Positions 26,009 to 34,871 of a stretch of DNA of 61,465 nt are shown here, piece by piece. The translations under genes were made by a program, and so were the position numbers. Source of the DNA: Porphyromonas cangingivalis. GTDB lineage: Bacteria; Bacteroidota; Bacteroidia; Bacteroidales; Paludibacteraceae. The stretch covers positions 1 to 61,465 of the forward strand of contig CAMDNO010000008.1 in the NCBI GenBank assembly GCA_945902955.1. The letters are read 5' to 3'. Under the pieces are notes generated by a model that did no database searches, was not told the DNA's origin, and saw only the letters and a list, made by a program, of their open reading frames with translations. Position 1 is the first letter of the stretch. Every line of letters starts with the position of its first letter.

Positions 26009-27463
26009 ATGATAAAGAATCTTTTTATACGAAAACGGTTATCGGAACTAATTGATGAAGCCGAAAATAAGAATTCATTGAAACGACATCTTACGGCTAC
26101 TAACTTAGTATTGCTTGGAGTAGGCGGAGTAATTGGTGCTGGTATTTTTGTGCTTACCGGCACAGCAGCTGCTGTTCATGCTGGGCCGGCAGTGGCTATT
26201 TCGTTTGCTGTTTCGGCAATTGGCTGTATGTTAGCGGGGCTGAGTTATGCCGAATTTTCGTCGATGATTCCGGTTTCGGGTAGTGCTTACACTTACGGTT
26301 ATGCCACTATGGGTGAGTTTATTGCTTGGATTATTGGTTGGGATTTGATTTTGGAATACCTTTTTGGTGCAGCCACTGTGGCGGTTGGCTGGAGTGGTTA
26401 TGTGGTCAGTTTTTTTAAGTTTTTTGGTATACACATACCTGATGTAATGAGTCAAAGTCCGTTAAGTTTTGGTGCTGATGGTTGGGCTACAACGGGCGCT
26501 TATATTAATTTCCCAGCTATTTTTATTGTGCTTTTAATGACTGCTTTACTGGTAGTTGGTATTAAGGAGTCTGCCAAATTCAATAATATTATTGTTTTAA
26601 TAAAAGTTGTTGTCATTCTGATTTTTATTGGATTTGGAATATCACATATCGACATTGCTAATTGGACGCCTTTTATTCCTGAAAATACAGGTAAGTTTGG
26701 CGAATTTGGCTTTTCGGGAATTCTTTCGGCTGCGGCGGTTGTGTTTTTTGCATATATAGGTTTCGATGCTGTAAGTACTGCTTCGCAGGAGGCAATAAAT
26801 CCGAAGCGCGATATGCCGATTGGTATTTTGGTTTCGTTAGCAATTTGTACAGTATTGTATATTGCAGTAAGTCTTACACTTACTGGTATTGTAAGTTATA
26901 AAGATTTGAATGTAGCAGCTCCTATTGCGGTGGCTATTGATAAATTCGGACCGTCGCTTTTGTGGTTAAGTCCAATTGTAAAATTTGGTGCTATTGCTGG
27001 TTTAAGTTCAGTTGTACTTGTTTTGTTAATGGGGCAATCTCGTATTTTTTTCATTATGGCCCAAGATGGTTTGTTGTGGAAAAACTTTGCCAAGGTACAT
27101 CCCAAATATCAAACCCCTCATGTTACAACAATTGTTACAGGACTTGTTTCGGCATTTTTTGCTGGGTTTTTTCCCATTGGTTTATTAGGCGAAATGGTTT
27201 CGATAGGTACATTGTTGGCTTTTGTAATTGTAAGTATAGGAGTTATTATACTTCGAAAAACAGAACCCAATGCACCTCGTGGTTTCAAAACGCCTTGGGT
27301 TCCATTAGTTCCAATTCTTGGTGCAGCTATTTGTCTGCTTCAAATGGCTTCGTTGCCACTCGATACTTGGATTCGGTTAATTGGCTGGATGGCAATAGGA
27401 ATTATAATTTATTTTACCTATAGTATTAAGCATAGTAAGGCACGATTGAGAGCAAAAGAGTAG
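26009..27463 (+). CDS. APC-family amino acid permease
   Basis: An inner-membrane transporter of 484 aa with about twelve helices. The first unwound helix carries the APC substrate motif GVGGVIGAGIFVLTG, followed by AGPAVAISFAVSAIGCMLAGLSYAE, and the conserved FFAYIGFDAVSTASQEAINP segment is near residue 247. This pattern is closest to the cationic amino acid transporter (CAT/YfnA-like) branch. The cytoplasmic N-terminus is about 30 residues. Transported amino acid not determined. Monocistronic with a clear promoter. Confidence 0.9.
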   Translation: MIKNLFIRKRLSELIDEAENKNSLKRHLTATNLVLLGVGGVIGAGIFVLTGTAAAVHAGPAVAISFAVSAIGCMLAGLSYAEFSSMIPVSGSAYTYGYATMGEFIAWIIGWDLILEYLFGAATVAVGWSGYVVSFFKFFGIHIPDVMSQSPLSFGADGWATTGAYINFPAIFIVLLMTALLVVGIKESAKFNNIIVLIKVVVILIFIGFGISHIDIANWTPFIPENTGKFGEFGFSGILSAAAVVFFAYIGFDAVSTASQEAINPKRDMPIGILVSLAICTVLYIAVSLTLTGIVSYKDLNVAAPIAVAIDKFGPSLLWLSPIVKFGAIAGLSSVVLVLLMGQSRIFFIMAQDGLLWKNFAKVHPKYQTPHVTTIVTGLVSAFFAGFFPIGLLGEMVSIGTLLAFVIVSIGVIILRKTEPNAPRGFKTPWVPLVPILGAAICLLQMASLPLDTWIRLIGWMAIGIIIYFTYSIKHSKARLRAKE

Positions 27464-27565
27464 TTTTTATTGTAAAATTTAAATTCATATTACTATTTAA
27501 TGTAATTTCGAAAACTATCTTTTTATTTTTTTGTTCTTTGTGTGAGAAATTAAATATATATTCTA

Positions 27566-27573
27566 TAACTTTG
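27566..27573 (+). promoter_or_regulatory. -7 box for bcp-ppa
   Basis: TAACTTTG matches TAnnTTTG and lies 21 bp upstream of the bcp ATG. Confidence 0.6.
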
Positions 27574-27594
27574 CAAAAATAAAAATTAAAAGAA

Positions 27595-28050
27595 ATGGCT
27601 TTACAAATAGGCGATAAAGCACCTGCAGTATTGGGTGTTAATCAGGACGGAAAAGAAATTAAATTGTCAGATTACAGCGGTAAAAAAATAGTATTGTATT
27701 TTTATCCCAAAGATAGTACGCCTGGCTGTACGGCTCAAGCTTGCAGTTTGCGTGATAATTACGAAGCGTTGCTAAAAGCTGGTTATGTGGTACTTGGTGT
27801 AAGTGCCGATAGCGAAAAATCGCATCAGAAATTTATTGAAAAACAGCAACTCCCTTTCGATTTGATAGCAGATACCGCTACTGAGCTTTCGGCTCAATTT
27901 GGCACTTGGGGCGAAAAATCGATGTATGGACGTAAATACATGGGAATGTTTCGCACCACTTTTATAATTGACGAAAATGGGGTTGTCGAAAAAATTATTA
28001 GCCCCAAAGAAGTAAATACCAAAATTCACGCACAGCAAATTATAGACTAA
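27595..28050 (+). CDS. bcp: Thioredoxin-dependent thiol peroxidase (peroxiredoxin Q)
   Basis: This cytoplasmic peroxiredoxin reduces hydroperoxides using thioredoxin. The 151-aa protein has the peroxidatic C45 and resolving C50 in YPKDSTPGCTAQACSLRD, five residues apart as in E. coli Bcp. GVSADSEKSHQKF and RTTFIIDENG are family blocks. It stands 18 bp upstream of ppa in the same direction, so the two are probably cotranscribed. Confidence 0.94.
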   Translation: MALQIGDKAPAVLGVNQDGKEIKLSDYSGKKIVLYFYPKDSTPGCTAQACSLRDNYEALLKAGYVVLGVSADSEKSHQKFIEKQQLPFDLIADTATELSAQFGTWGEKSMYGRKYMGMFRTTFIIDENGVVEKIISPKEVNTKIHAQQIID

Positions 28051-28068
28051 AATTTATAAAAAAATAGT

Positions 28069-28632
28069 ATGGCAAACAATTTTAATCCGTGGCATCAAGT
28101 AATACCACATACCGAAAAACCCGATGTTGTAAAGGGAATTATTGAAATTCCAAAAGGCAATAGAGCGAAGTACGAATTAGATAAAGAAAGTGGCCTTTTG
28201 CGCCTCGATAGGGTATTATATTCATCGATGTATTATCCTCATAACTATGGTTTTATACCTCAAAGTTATTGCGAAGACCATGACCCTTTGGACATTCTTA
28301 TTCTCTCGCAAATTGAGGTAGTGCCTATGTGTATTGTTGAGGCTAAAGTAATTGGCGTAATGCGAATGCTCGATAATGGAGAAGCTGATGATAAAATTAT
28401 TGCAGTGGCAATTGGAGATCCGAGCGTGAATCACTACAACGACATTTCGGAATTACCACAGTATTTAATTCAGGAAACGATGAGCTTTTTTGAAGATTAT
28501 ACAAAATTAGAACACAAAACTGTTGTGGTTGAAAAATTCTTCGAAAAAGCAGTAGCAATGCAAATTATTGAAGATAGTTATAAAATGTACAAAAAGCACT
28601 ATGGTGAGTTACATAAGTGGTTTTTTGGTTGA
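28069..28632 (+). CDS. ppa: Inorganic pyrophosphatase, family I
   Basis: Hydrolyses pyrophosphate to drive biosynthetic reactions. The 187-aa soluble enzyme has the metal-binding Asp cluster in [13 protein letters not shown] near residues 67-79 and the nucleophile-side segments [13 protein letters not shown] and [15 protein letters not shown]. The second conserved Asp of the DxDPxD motif appears as His-Asp-Pro (EDHDPLD), a form seen in some bacterial and eukaryote-like members. It is the second gene after bcp and is followed by a bidirectional terminator. Confidence 0.92.
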   Translation: MANNFNPWHQVIPHTEKPDVVKGIIEIPKGNRAKYELDKESGLLRLDRVLYSSMYYPHNYGFIPQSYCEDHDPLDILILSQIEVVPMCIVEAKVIGVMRMLDNGEADDKIIAVAIGDPSVNHYNDISELPQYLIQETMSFFEDYTKLEHKTVVVEKFFEKAVAMQIIEDSYKMYKKHYGELHKWFFG

Positions 28633-28667
28633 TGCTGAATACTCACTTACACAACTTTTCGCGAATA

Positions 28668-28706
28668 TTAAAAGCAACTATTTGAATTTCAGATAGTTGC
28701 TTTTTG
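28668..28706. terminator. Bidirectional terminator between ppa and tRNA-Arg
   Basis: AAAAGCAACTAT (28670-28681) pairs perfectly with ATAGTTGCTTTT (28693-28704) and is followed by more T residues. It lies between the convergent ppa gene and tRNA gene. Confidence 0.92.
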
Positions 28707-28712
28707 TTTTCG

Positions 28713-28786
<74 letters not shown>

Positions 28787-28837
28787 AACAAATTGATTAT
28801 TGACTTTTGAAAAAAGTATATTCTTCCAAAAGCGCTG

Positions 28838-28868
28838 CAAAAGTAGTTTATTTTTCGTAAAGATGCAA
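28838..28868 (-). promoter_or_regulatory. tRNA-Arg promoter
   Basis: On the minus strand TTG (28866-28868), 20 bp spacer, then TACTTTTG (28838-28845), about 52 bp before the mature tRNA 5' end. Confidence 0.6.
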
Positions 28869-29051
28869 CTCTTTGTTAAAATAACTGCTCGCCGAAGTGG
28901 CATTATTGCTAAAAAATTGCTAATATTGCACTCTCAAAATTTACAAACTAATCTCTGTTCCCAGAATCTATTTTTCCTTTTCCTTTCTCCTCATGGTGAA
29001 AGTACACGAAGGGCATTGGATATAAGGGTTTAGGGACATAATTATAAAAAG

Positions 29052-31487
29052 ATGAAAGTACTCAAATTTGGTGGAACGTCCGTAGGTTCTGCCAATGGCA
29101 TTTTAAGTGTCAAAAAAATTGTTGAAGAGCAAAATGAGCCGGTAATTGTTGTAGTATCAGCTTTTTCGGGTGTTACCGACCAGCTTTACAAAATGTCGGC
29201 ATTGGCTTCAAGTGGTGATGAATCATATCAGACCGAATATCAGACTATGCTCGCACGCCATAACGATGTGATTGATAGTCTTGTAATAGACCAAAACCTG
29301 ACAGCAGTAAAAGAACAGGTTGCTACTTTATTCAACGATTTATCTAATTTATTACGTGGCATTTTTCTGATTCAGGACGATTCTACCAAAATTATCGACA
29401 CGCTTGTCAGTTTTGGCGAGTCTATTTCGTCGGTTATCATTACAGGCTGCATTGAAAATGCGGTGCATTACAATTCTAAAAAATTTATTAAAACAATAAA
29501 TCAGTTCGAAAAGCATATTGTCGACTTCGATAGTACCAATGAGCTGATTAAGAGCACATTTTCTAAAACCGAAAAAGTCGTTGTTTGTGGAGGTTTTATC
29601 GCTACCGACAGCAAATCGAATAATATTACCAATTTAGGGCGTGGTGGCTCCGACTATACCGCGGCTATTTTGGCGGCGGCGCTCAATGCCTCATTACTAG
29701 AAATATGGACTGATGTTGATGGTTTTATGACAGCTGATCCGCGTATCATATCGAGTACTTATGTCATCGAAAAATTGAGCTTTAGCGAAGCAATGGAACT
29801 TTGTAATTTTGGTGCTAAAGTTATTTATCCGCCAACAATTTTTCCTGTTTTTCACAAAAAAATTCCTGTTGTTATAAAAAATACTTTTAACCCTGTAGCC
29901 AAAGGTACTTTCATTACTCAGCAAAAAACGCCCGAAGGTTCGAAAGCAATCAAAGGAATTTCATCTATCAACGATACTTCGCTTGTAACCATTCAAGGAC
30001 TTGGTATGGTGGGCGTTATTGGTGTTAATCATCGCATTTTTAGGGCTTTGGCTACCAATGGAATAAGTGTTTTCTTTGTATCGCAAGCTTCGTCGGAAAA
30101 TAATACGTCTATTGGCGTAAAAAATGCCGATAGTCCGCTGGCTGTAAAAGTGTTGCAAGCCGAATTTAAGGTAGAGATTGCTCAGGGCGAAATTGATAAT
30201 ATCACTGCTGAGGATGATTTGGCTACAGTAGCTATTGTTGGCGATAATATGAAACGCACTCCAGGCATTGCCGGAAAACTTTTTGGAACTTTGGGTCGCA
30301 ATGGTATCAATGTAGTGGCTTGTGCGCAAGGAGCTTCCGAAACAAATATTTCATTTGTTACCGACCGTAAATCGCTCCGAAAAGCGCTGAATGTAATTCA
30401 CGATTCGTTTTTCCTTTCCGATTATCAAGTTCTAAATATTTTTCTTGTAGGAATTGGAACCGTAGGAAGTAGTTTGTTGAAGCAAATAAAGCAACAACAA
30501 CCAAAACTAATGACTCAACATGCGCTCAAAGTAAAAGTGGTGGGTATTGCAGCTTCCAAAAAAATGCTTTTCGACCGCAATGGCATAGATTTGAATAATT
30601 ATGCTGAACTTCTTAAAACGACGGGAGTGGATGCAAGTCCAAGTCTAATACGCGACGAAATTTTGGATATGAATATCTTCAATTCGGTTTTTGTTGATTG
30701 TACTGCCAATGCCGATATTGCTGCTATTTATCAACCTTTGATTGAGAATAATATTTCGGTTGTTACTGCCAATAAAATTGCGGCCTCATCGGAATACCAA
30801 AAATACCAAAATTTGAAAGAAACTTCGCGTAGGCGTGGTGTGAAGTTTCTTTTCGAAACGAATGTAGGTGCGGGTTTACCCATTATCAATACTATGAATA
30901 GCTTGATGAATAGTGGCGACCAAGTTCAAAAGCTACAAGCTGTACTTTCGGGTACTTTGAATTTTATTTTCAATACCATAAGTACCGAAATACCTTTGAG
31001 CAAAGCCATTCTTATGGCCAAAGAAGCTGGCTTTGCTGAACCTGATCCACGAATTGATTTGAGCGGTAAAGATGTGATTCGTAAGCTGGTAATTTTGGCG
31101 CGCGAAGCCGGTTACCCTATTGAGCAATCGGATGTTGAAAAAAACCTTTTTATTCCTTCGAAATACTTTGACGGTAGTTTGGACGATTTCTGGAAGAATA
31201 TTTCAGAACTTGATGCCGAATTTGAAGAAAAAAGAGCACAATTAGCCGAAGTGGGCAAACGCTGGCGTTTTGTAGCTACTATGGAAATGGGCAAATGCAA
31301 TGTTGGTTTGCAGGAGGTTGACAGTCTGCATCCGTTTTACGACTTACAGGGAAGTAATAATATTGTGCTCATTACAACCGAACGCTACAACGAATCGCCG
31401 ATGATGATAAAAGGCTATGGGGCAGGAGCAAGCGTTACAGCAGCGGGAGTTTTTTCCGATATAATAAGCATTGCGAATATAAGATAG
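29052..31487 (+). CDS. thrA: Bifunctional aspartokinase / homoserine dehydrogenase
   Basis: Catalyses the first and third steps of threonine and methionine synthesis: aspartate phosphorylation, and NAD(P)H reduction of aspartate semialdehyde. The 811-aa fusion begins with the kinase (KFGGTSVGS at residues 5-13; GRGGSDYTAAILAAAL near 197). Two ACT-type regulatory segments follow (TIQGLGMVGV and VAIVGDNMKRTPGIAGKLFG). The dehydrogenase starts near residue 458 with IFLVGIGTVGSSLL and includes SGTLNFIFNTIS and FAEPDPRIDLSGKDVIRK. The ACT segments suggest allosteric control, probably by threonine. The leader of about 200 bp shows no convincing attenuator. Confidence 0.96.
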   Translation: MKVLKFGGTSVGSANGILSVKKIVEEQNEPVIVVVSAFSGVTDQLYKMSALASSGDESYQTEYQTMLARHNDVIDSLVIDQNLTAVKEQVATLFNDLSNLLRGIFLIQDDSTKIIDTLVSFGESISSVIITGCIENAVHYNSKKFIKTINQFEKHIVDFDSTNELIKSTFSKTEKVVVCGGFIATDSKSNNITNLGRGGSDYTAAILAAALNASLLEIWTDVDGFMTADPRIISSTYVIEKLSFSEAMELCNFGAKVIYPPTIFPVFHKKIPVVIKNTFNPVAKGTFITQQKTPEGSKAIKGISSINDTSLVTIQGLGMVGVIGVNHRIFRALATNGISVFFVSQASSENNTSIGVKNADSPLAVKVLQAEFKVEIAQGEIDNITAEDDLATVAIVGDNMKRTPGIAGKLFGTLGRNGINVVACAQGASETNISFVTDRKSLRKALNVIHDSFFLSDYQVLNIFLVGIGTVGSSLLKQIKQQQPKLMTQHALKVKVVGIAASKKMLFDRNGIDLNNYAELLKTTGVDASPSLIRDEILDMNIFNSVFVDCTANADIAAIYQPLIENNISVVTANKIAASSEYQKYQNLKETSRRRGVKFLFETNVGAGLPIINTMNSLMNSGDQVQKLQAVLSGTLNFIFNTISTEIPLSKAILMAKEAGFAEPDPRIDLSGKDVIRKLVILAREAGYPIEQSDVEKNLFIPSKYFDGSLDDFWKNISELDAEFEEKRAQLAEVGKRWRFVATMEMGKCNVGLQEVDSLHPFYDLQGSNNIVLITTERYNESPMMIKGYGAGASVTAAGVFSDIISIANIR

Positions 31488-31533
31488 TTTATAAAGTTAT
31501 AAAGTTACTAAAGCAATTAATGATTCATAGGTT

Positions 31534-32037
31534 TTGAAAAATATTTCTTTTCTATTTTTAATATGTATAATTGCAGCATGTACTCGCCAGCAACCACAAT
31601 TGCCTGCTAATAAGGTTGCCGATGTTGATAGTAGTGCTGTGGCAATGCAAATAGCAAACGAAAAATTAATTTCAGGCGAAGATAGTGTTATTCAGCGCTA
31701 TGTGAATGCTAATTCTATCGATTTTCAGAAATCCAATTCTGGTTTGTGGTATAAAATATATAACCTCAAAAACAATTCAAATACACCAAGTCAAGGTGAG
31801 AAATGCCAAATTGATTATAAGGTTTTTTCGCTCGAGAATAAGCTTTTATTCAACGAAACAAAATCGATTATTATTGGCAAAAAGCAGTTGATAAATGGTC
31901 TCGAAGAAACATTGATGCGTTTATCTCAAGGCGATTCGGCTGTGGCGGTTATTCCTTGGTACATAGGTTACGGAATGAAAGGAAATCAGTATATTCCGCC
32001 ATATACTACGGTAGTTGTGCATGTAGAAAGATTATAA
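31534..32037 (+). CDS. FKBP-type peptidyl-prolyl isomerase lipoprotein
   Basis: The start codon is TTG at 31534. The nearest upstream ATG (31520) meets a stop after five codons. The 167-aa product begins with a lipoprotein signal (MKNISFLFLICIIAAC, lipid-acceptor Cys near 16). The FKBP-like domain is at about 65-167: SGLWYKIYN, GEKCQIDYKVFSLENKLL, INGLEETLMRLSQGDSAVAVIPWYIGYG and IPPYTTVVVHVERL. It is likely anchored in the periplasmic leaflet and may assist protein folding. It resembles GldI-like FKBP lipoproteins of Bacteroidota; a gliding role is not implied. Confidence 0.82.
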   Translation: MKNISFLFLICIIAACTRQQPQLPANKVADVDSSAVAMQIANEKLISGEDSVIQRYVNANSIDFQKSNSGLWYKIYNLKNNSNTPSQGEKCQIDYKVFSLENKLLFNETKSIIIGKKQLINGLEETLMRLSQGDSAVAVIPWYIGYGMKGNQYIPPYTTVVVHVERL

Positions 32038-32042
32038 AAAAA

Positions 32043-32146
32043 CAAAGGGGAGCTTCACAGCCACCCTTTGCCACATTTTAACCTAAACCTTAACTATGAA
32101 AAATTTATCTGTTTGTTTACTTTGCAAAAGTGAGAATAATTTTTGA
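32043..32146 (+). other. Hairpin plus 16-codon ORF: possible leader or small RNA
   Basis: CAAAGGG (32043-32049) can pair with CCCTTTG (32064-32070). A CA-rich box (TTTAACCTAAACCTTAACT) follows and leads straight into ATG 32096. This opens a 16-residue ORF, MKNLSVCLLCKSENNF, ending in TGA at 32144-32146. No T-run follows the hairpin, so a simple terminator is unlikely. The composition differs from the neighbouring repeats. I cannot name it. Confidence 0.35.
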
Positions 32147-32348
32147 AATAAGCAAGATGTTTGAGTTAAAAAATCTAAATAATTTAATATCTACTTAATT
32201 TAATGGGGGATTATTAATTATTATATGCTAATTCCCGTTATTTATCATTCTTAACTTTTTGATTTGAAAGAATAATCGGATATTTGCATTTAAATATTTA
32301 TTGTATATATATTGTAATTTTTCATTCAGCTTATCTATTTCAACAATT

Positions 32349-32894
32349 ATGAAGTTAGTTCTCAAAATAGCTCTATTTACTTTTTCGTTGATGTTTATTT
32401 TTACATCTTGTAATAATGATATAACTTATTCCGATCAGCTGAAAACAGAAAAAGCACTGATTGCCGATTTTATTTCCAGAAATAATATTACGGTAGTCGA
32501 AACCGAACCAGCTTCTGTTCCTTACCCCACAAACGTTTATTACAAAACACCGTCTGGCTTATACATTAATATTACTGATGCCGGCGATACTACTTCCGAT
32601 TCGTTAGAAGTGAACGACGAAGTTGTGTTTCGTTATAAAAAATATACATTAGAAACCAATCCCGATACTTCTTTTTTTTACAATACTACAGATAGCTCTT
32701 ATCCAAAGACTTTTAATTACTACGACTTTACTCAAACCACAACAAGCTGTAAAGGCTGGCACGAGGCTGTATCGTACATGAAATACAGCAAAGCACAAGC
32801 TAGAATTATTGTTTACTCAAAATTAGGCTTTACCGACGATCAATCGGCTGTAATTCCTTATGGCTACGATGTTTACATCAAAATTAATAAATAA
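32349..32894 (+). CDS. DUF4827-like FKBP-fold lipoprotein
   Basis: The ATG at 32349 begins a lipoprotein signal (MKLVLKIALFTFSLMFIFTSC, lipid-acceptor Cys at 21), giving 181 aa. The in-frame reading 48 bp upstream has no signal logic. The mature part matches the Bacteroidales DUF4827 layout: YSDQLKTEKALIADFISRNN near the N-terminus, then TPSGLYINITDAGDTT, VNDEVVFRYKKYTL, and an ending with VIPYGYDVYIKI. It is FKBP-like in fold, but the active-site aromatics are not evident, so isomerase activity is doubtful. It is the second FKBP-like lipoprotein in a row. Confidence 0.7.
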   Translation: MKLVLKIALFTFSLMFIFTSCNNDITYSDQLKTEKALIADFISRNNITVVETEPASVPYPTNVYYKTPSGLYINITDAGDTTSDSLEVNDEVVFRYKKYTLETNPDTSFFYNTTDSSYPKTFNYYDFTQTTTSCKGWHEAVSYMKYSKAQARIIVYSKLGFTDDQSAVIPYGYDVYIKINK

Positions 32895-32902
32895 TTTTTT
32901 TT

Positions 32903-32970
32903 ATAGTCGATAGTTTATAGTCAATAGTTTATAGTCAATAGTTTATAGTCGATAGTTTATAGTCGATTGT
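32903..32970. repeat. Heptamer tandem repeat TAGTTTA / TAGTCGA
   Basis: Alternating heptamers (ATAGTTT, ATAGTCG, ATAGTCA) give a 14-bp period over about 65 bp. A reverse-oriented set lies at 33041-33074, so the two could pair in RNA. Confidence 0.9.
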
Positions 32971-33040
32971 TTCTATTCGATATTTTTATTAATATAAATA
33001 TAAGTATAAATACAGAATTTCGATATTCCGTGTAATGGAA

Positions 33041-33074
33041 CTACAAACTGCAAACTATAAACTGCAAACTCAAA
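33041..33074. repeat. Inverted heptamer repeat upstream of glmM
   Basis: AACTGCAAACTATAAACTGC is made of heptamers AACTGCA and AACTATA, the reverse complement of the TTTATAG/TTTGCAG class. It ends about 15 bp before the glmM start. Confidence 0.8.
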
Positions 33075-33086
33075 AACTAAAAATTC

Positions 33087-34478
33087 ATGACTTTAATCAA
33101 ATCAATTTCTGGTATTAGAGGTACCATTGGCGGCAATGTGGGCGATGGACTTAATCCTGTCGACATTGCGCGGTTTACAGCTGCTTATGCTACTTATATT
33201 AAAACGAACAAAACCACCGATTCGAAAAAGATAGTAGTGGGACGCGATGCCCGCATCTCGGGCGAAATGGTGAACCAATTGGTTGTAGGTACTTTACTTG
33301 GTATGGGCTTCGACGTGGTAAATATCGGATTGGCTACAACACCAACTACCGAATTGGCTGTAACTATGGAAAACGCGGCCGGAGGTATTATTCTTACAGC
33401 AAGCCACAATCCAAAACAATGGAATGCATTAAAACTTTTGAACGAAAAGGGCGAATTTCTTGATTCCAAAGCTGGCGAAAGTGTACTTCAAATTGCATCG
33501 GATGAGTCGTTTGTTTTTGCTGATGTCGACGATCTTGGTAAATTAACGCACGATGATACTTACAACGAAAAACATATTCAGGCTGTTTTGTCGCTCGATT
33601 TGGTTGATGTAGAAGCAATTATAGCTGCCGATTTTAGGGTGGCTATCGATTGTGTGAATTCAGTTGGCGGCATTGTGTTGCCCGAATTGCTCAATGCACT
33701 TGGTGTAACAAAAATCGAAGAGCTTTACTGCGAGCCTAACGGACAATTTCCGCACAATCCTGAACCACTGCCCGAACATTTAACGGCTATTGCCGATGTA
33801 ATGAAGCAGGGTAGGGCAGATGTGGGTTTCGTTGTAGACCCCGATGTGGATCGGTTGGCAATTATTAGCGAAGATGGTACTATGTTTGGCGAAGAATATA
33901 CATTGGTGTCGATTGCCGATTATGTACTGCAACATACACCCGGAAATACGGTTTCGAACTTGAGCTCTACGCGTGCTTTGCGCGATGTAACTCAAAAACA
34001 CAACTGCACTTACACCGCAGCAGCCGTTGGCGAAGTAAATGTAGTTACTGCCATGAAAGCCACCAATGCCATTATTGGCGGTGAGGGTAATGGCGGTATT
34101 ATTTATCCTGCCAGTCATTATGGACGCGATGCTTTAGTGGGTATTGCCTTGTTTTTGACTATGTTGGCAAAGTCGAAGCTGAAAGTGTCGGAGCTACGCA
34201 AAACGTATCCGGAATATTATATATCAAAAAATAAAATTCAGTTAACTCCGGCCATTGATGTAGACAATGTATTGAAAGTGATAAAACAAAATCACCAGCA
34301 ATATGAAGTGAATGATATAGATGGTGTAAAAATTGATTTCCCTACGGGTTGGGTGCATTTGCGTAAATCGAATACCGAACCAATAATTCGTATTTACTCC
34401 GAAGCCGCCACCATGCATGAGGCCGCAGGTTTTGCTAACGATATTATAGCTCAAATAAAACAAATAGCAGGTATTTAA
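33087..34478 (+). CDS. glmM: Phosphoglucosamine mutase
   Basis: An alpha-D-phosphohexomutase that converts glucosamine-6-phosphate to glucosamine-1-phosphate for UDP-GlcNAc and peptidoglycan. The 463-aa protein has SGIRGTIGG at the start, the phosphoserine S106 in TASHNP, the metal loop VVDPDVDRLAI near 247 and the sugar loop GGEGNGGI, with the C-terminal phosphate-binding RKSNTEPIIRIY. The sugar loop is not the classic GEQSGH of proteobacterial GlmM. The Bacteroidota-type mutase is usually assigned GlmM, but phosphomannomutase or phosphoglucomutase activity is possible. Confidence 0.82.
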   Translation: MTLIKSISGIRGTIGGNVGDGLNPVDIARFTAAYATYIKTNKTTDSKKIVVGRDARISGEMVNQLVVGTLLGMGFDVVNIGLATTPTTELAVTMENAAGGIILTASHNPKQWNALKLLNEKGEFLDSKAGESVLQIASDESFVFADVDDLGKLTHDDTYNEKHIQAVLSLDLVDVEAIIAADFRVAIDCVNSVGGIVLPELLNALGVTKIEELYCEPNGQFPHNPEPLPEHLTAIADVMKQGRADVGFVVDPDVDRLAIISEDGTMFGEEYTLVSIADYVLQHTPGNTVSNLSSTRALRDVTQKHNCTYTAAAVGEVNVVTAMKATNAIIGGEGNGGIIYPASHYGRDALVGIALFLTMLAKSKLKVSELRKTYPEYYISKNKIQLTPAIDVDNVLKVIKQNHQQYEVNDIDGVKIDFPTGWVHLRKSNTEPIIRIYSEAATMHEAAGFANDIIAQIKQIAGI

Positions 34479-34502
34479 TAGTAAAAGTGCTATTTTTGAT
34501 AC

Positions 34503-34549
34503 AAAAAGCCCTAAAGAATTTGATTAAAATCAATTTTTTAGGGCTTTTT
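34503..34549 (+). terminator. Terminator after glmM
   Basis: AAAAAGCCCTAAA (34503-34515) pairs with TTTAGGGCTTTTT (34537-34549). The inner bases TTGATT/AATCAA extend the stem. Confidence 0.92.
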
Positions 34550-34716
34550 CATGTCTTTTCGTAAAAAATATTATTACATTTATGTAACTTCTGTAAAATG
34601 GCAGCTTTCAAATTTATATAAATTGAATTAAATTTGTTTTGATATGATACTTAAATTGCTATATTATTGTCAATTTAAAAATATAATAAAAAAAGTGCTA
34701 TTAAATTGTGCAATTA

Positions 34717-34749
34717 TTTGGATTGAACATGTCAAATAGTCTATCTTTG
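34717..34749 (+). promoter_or_regulatory. Promoter of the nitrogen island (torF)
   Basis: TTTG (34717-34720), 21 bp spacer, then TATCTTTG (34742-34749). The transcript would have an untranslated leader of about 115 nt, unusually long for this genome, where most boxes lie 20-50 bp from the start. Confidence 0.65.
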
Positions 34750-34763
34750 CAAAGTATTTAAAA

Positions 34764-34801
34764 CATAATGATATTAAATAATATAATATATAATCATTAT
34801 G
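34764..34801 (+). promoter_or_regulatory. Stem-loop in the torF leader
   Basis: CATAATGAT (34764-34772) pairs perfectly with ATCATTATG (34793-34801) around a 20-nt AT-rich loop. It could be an operator or an mRNA stability element. The rest of the 34550-34871 gap shows nothing else I can name. Confidence 0.4.
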
Positions 34802-34871
34802 ATATAAAACAAGAAATTAAATAATCGTATAAGTATAATTTTTTTATTAATTACAATTAATTTTTTAAAGT

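Noticed and set aside
28800..29033. A 77-codon ORF before thrA as a threonine attenuator leader
   Set aside because: It lacks a Thr/Ile-rich run, no alternative hairpins with a T-run are visible, and part of it overlaps the divergent tRNA promoter region.
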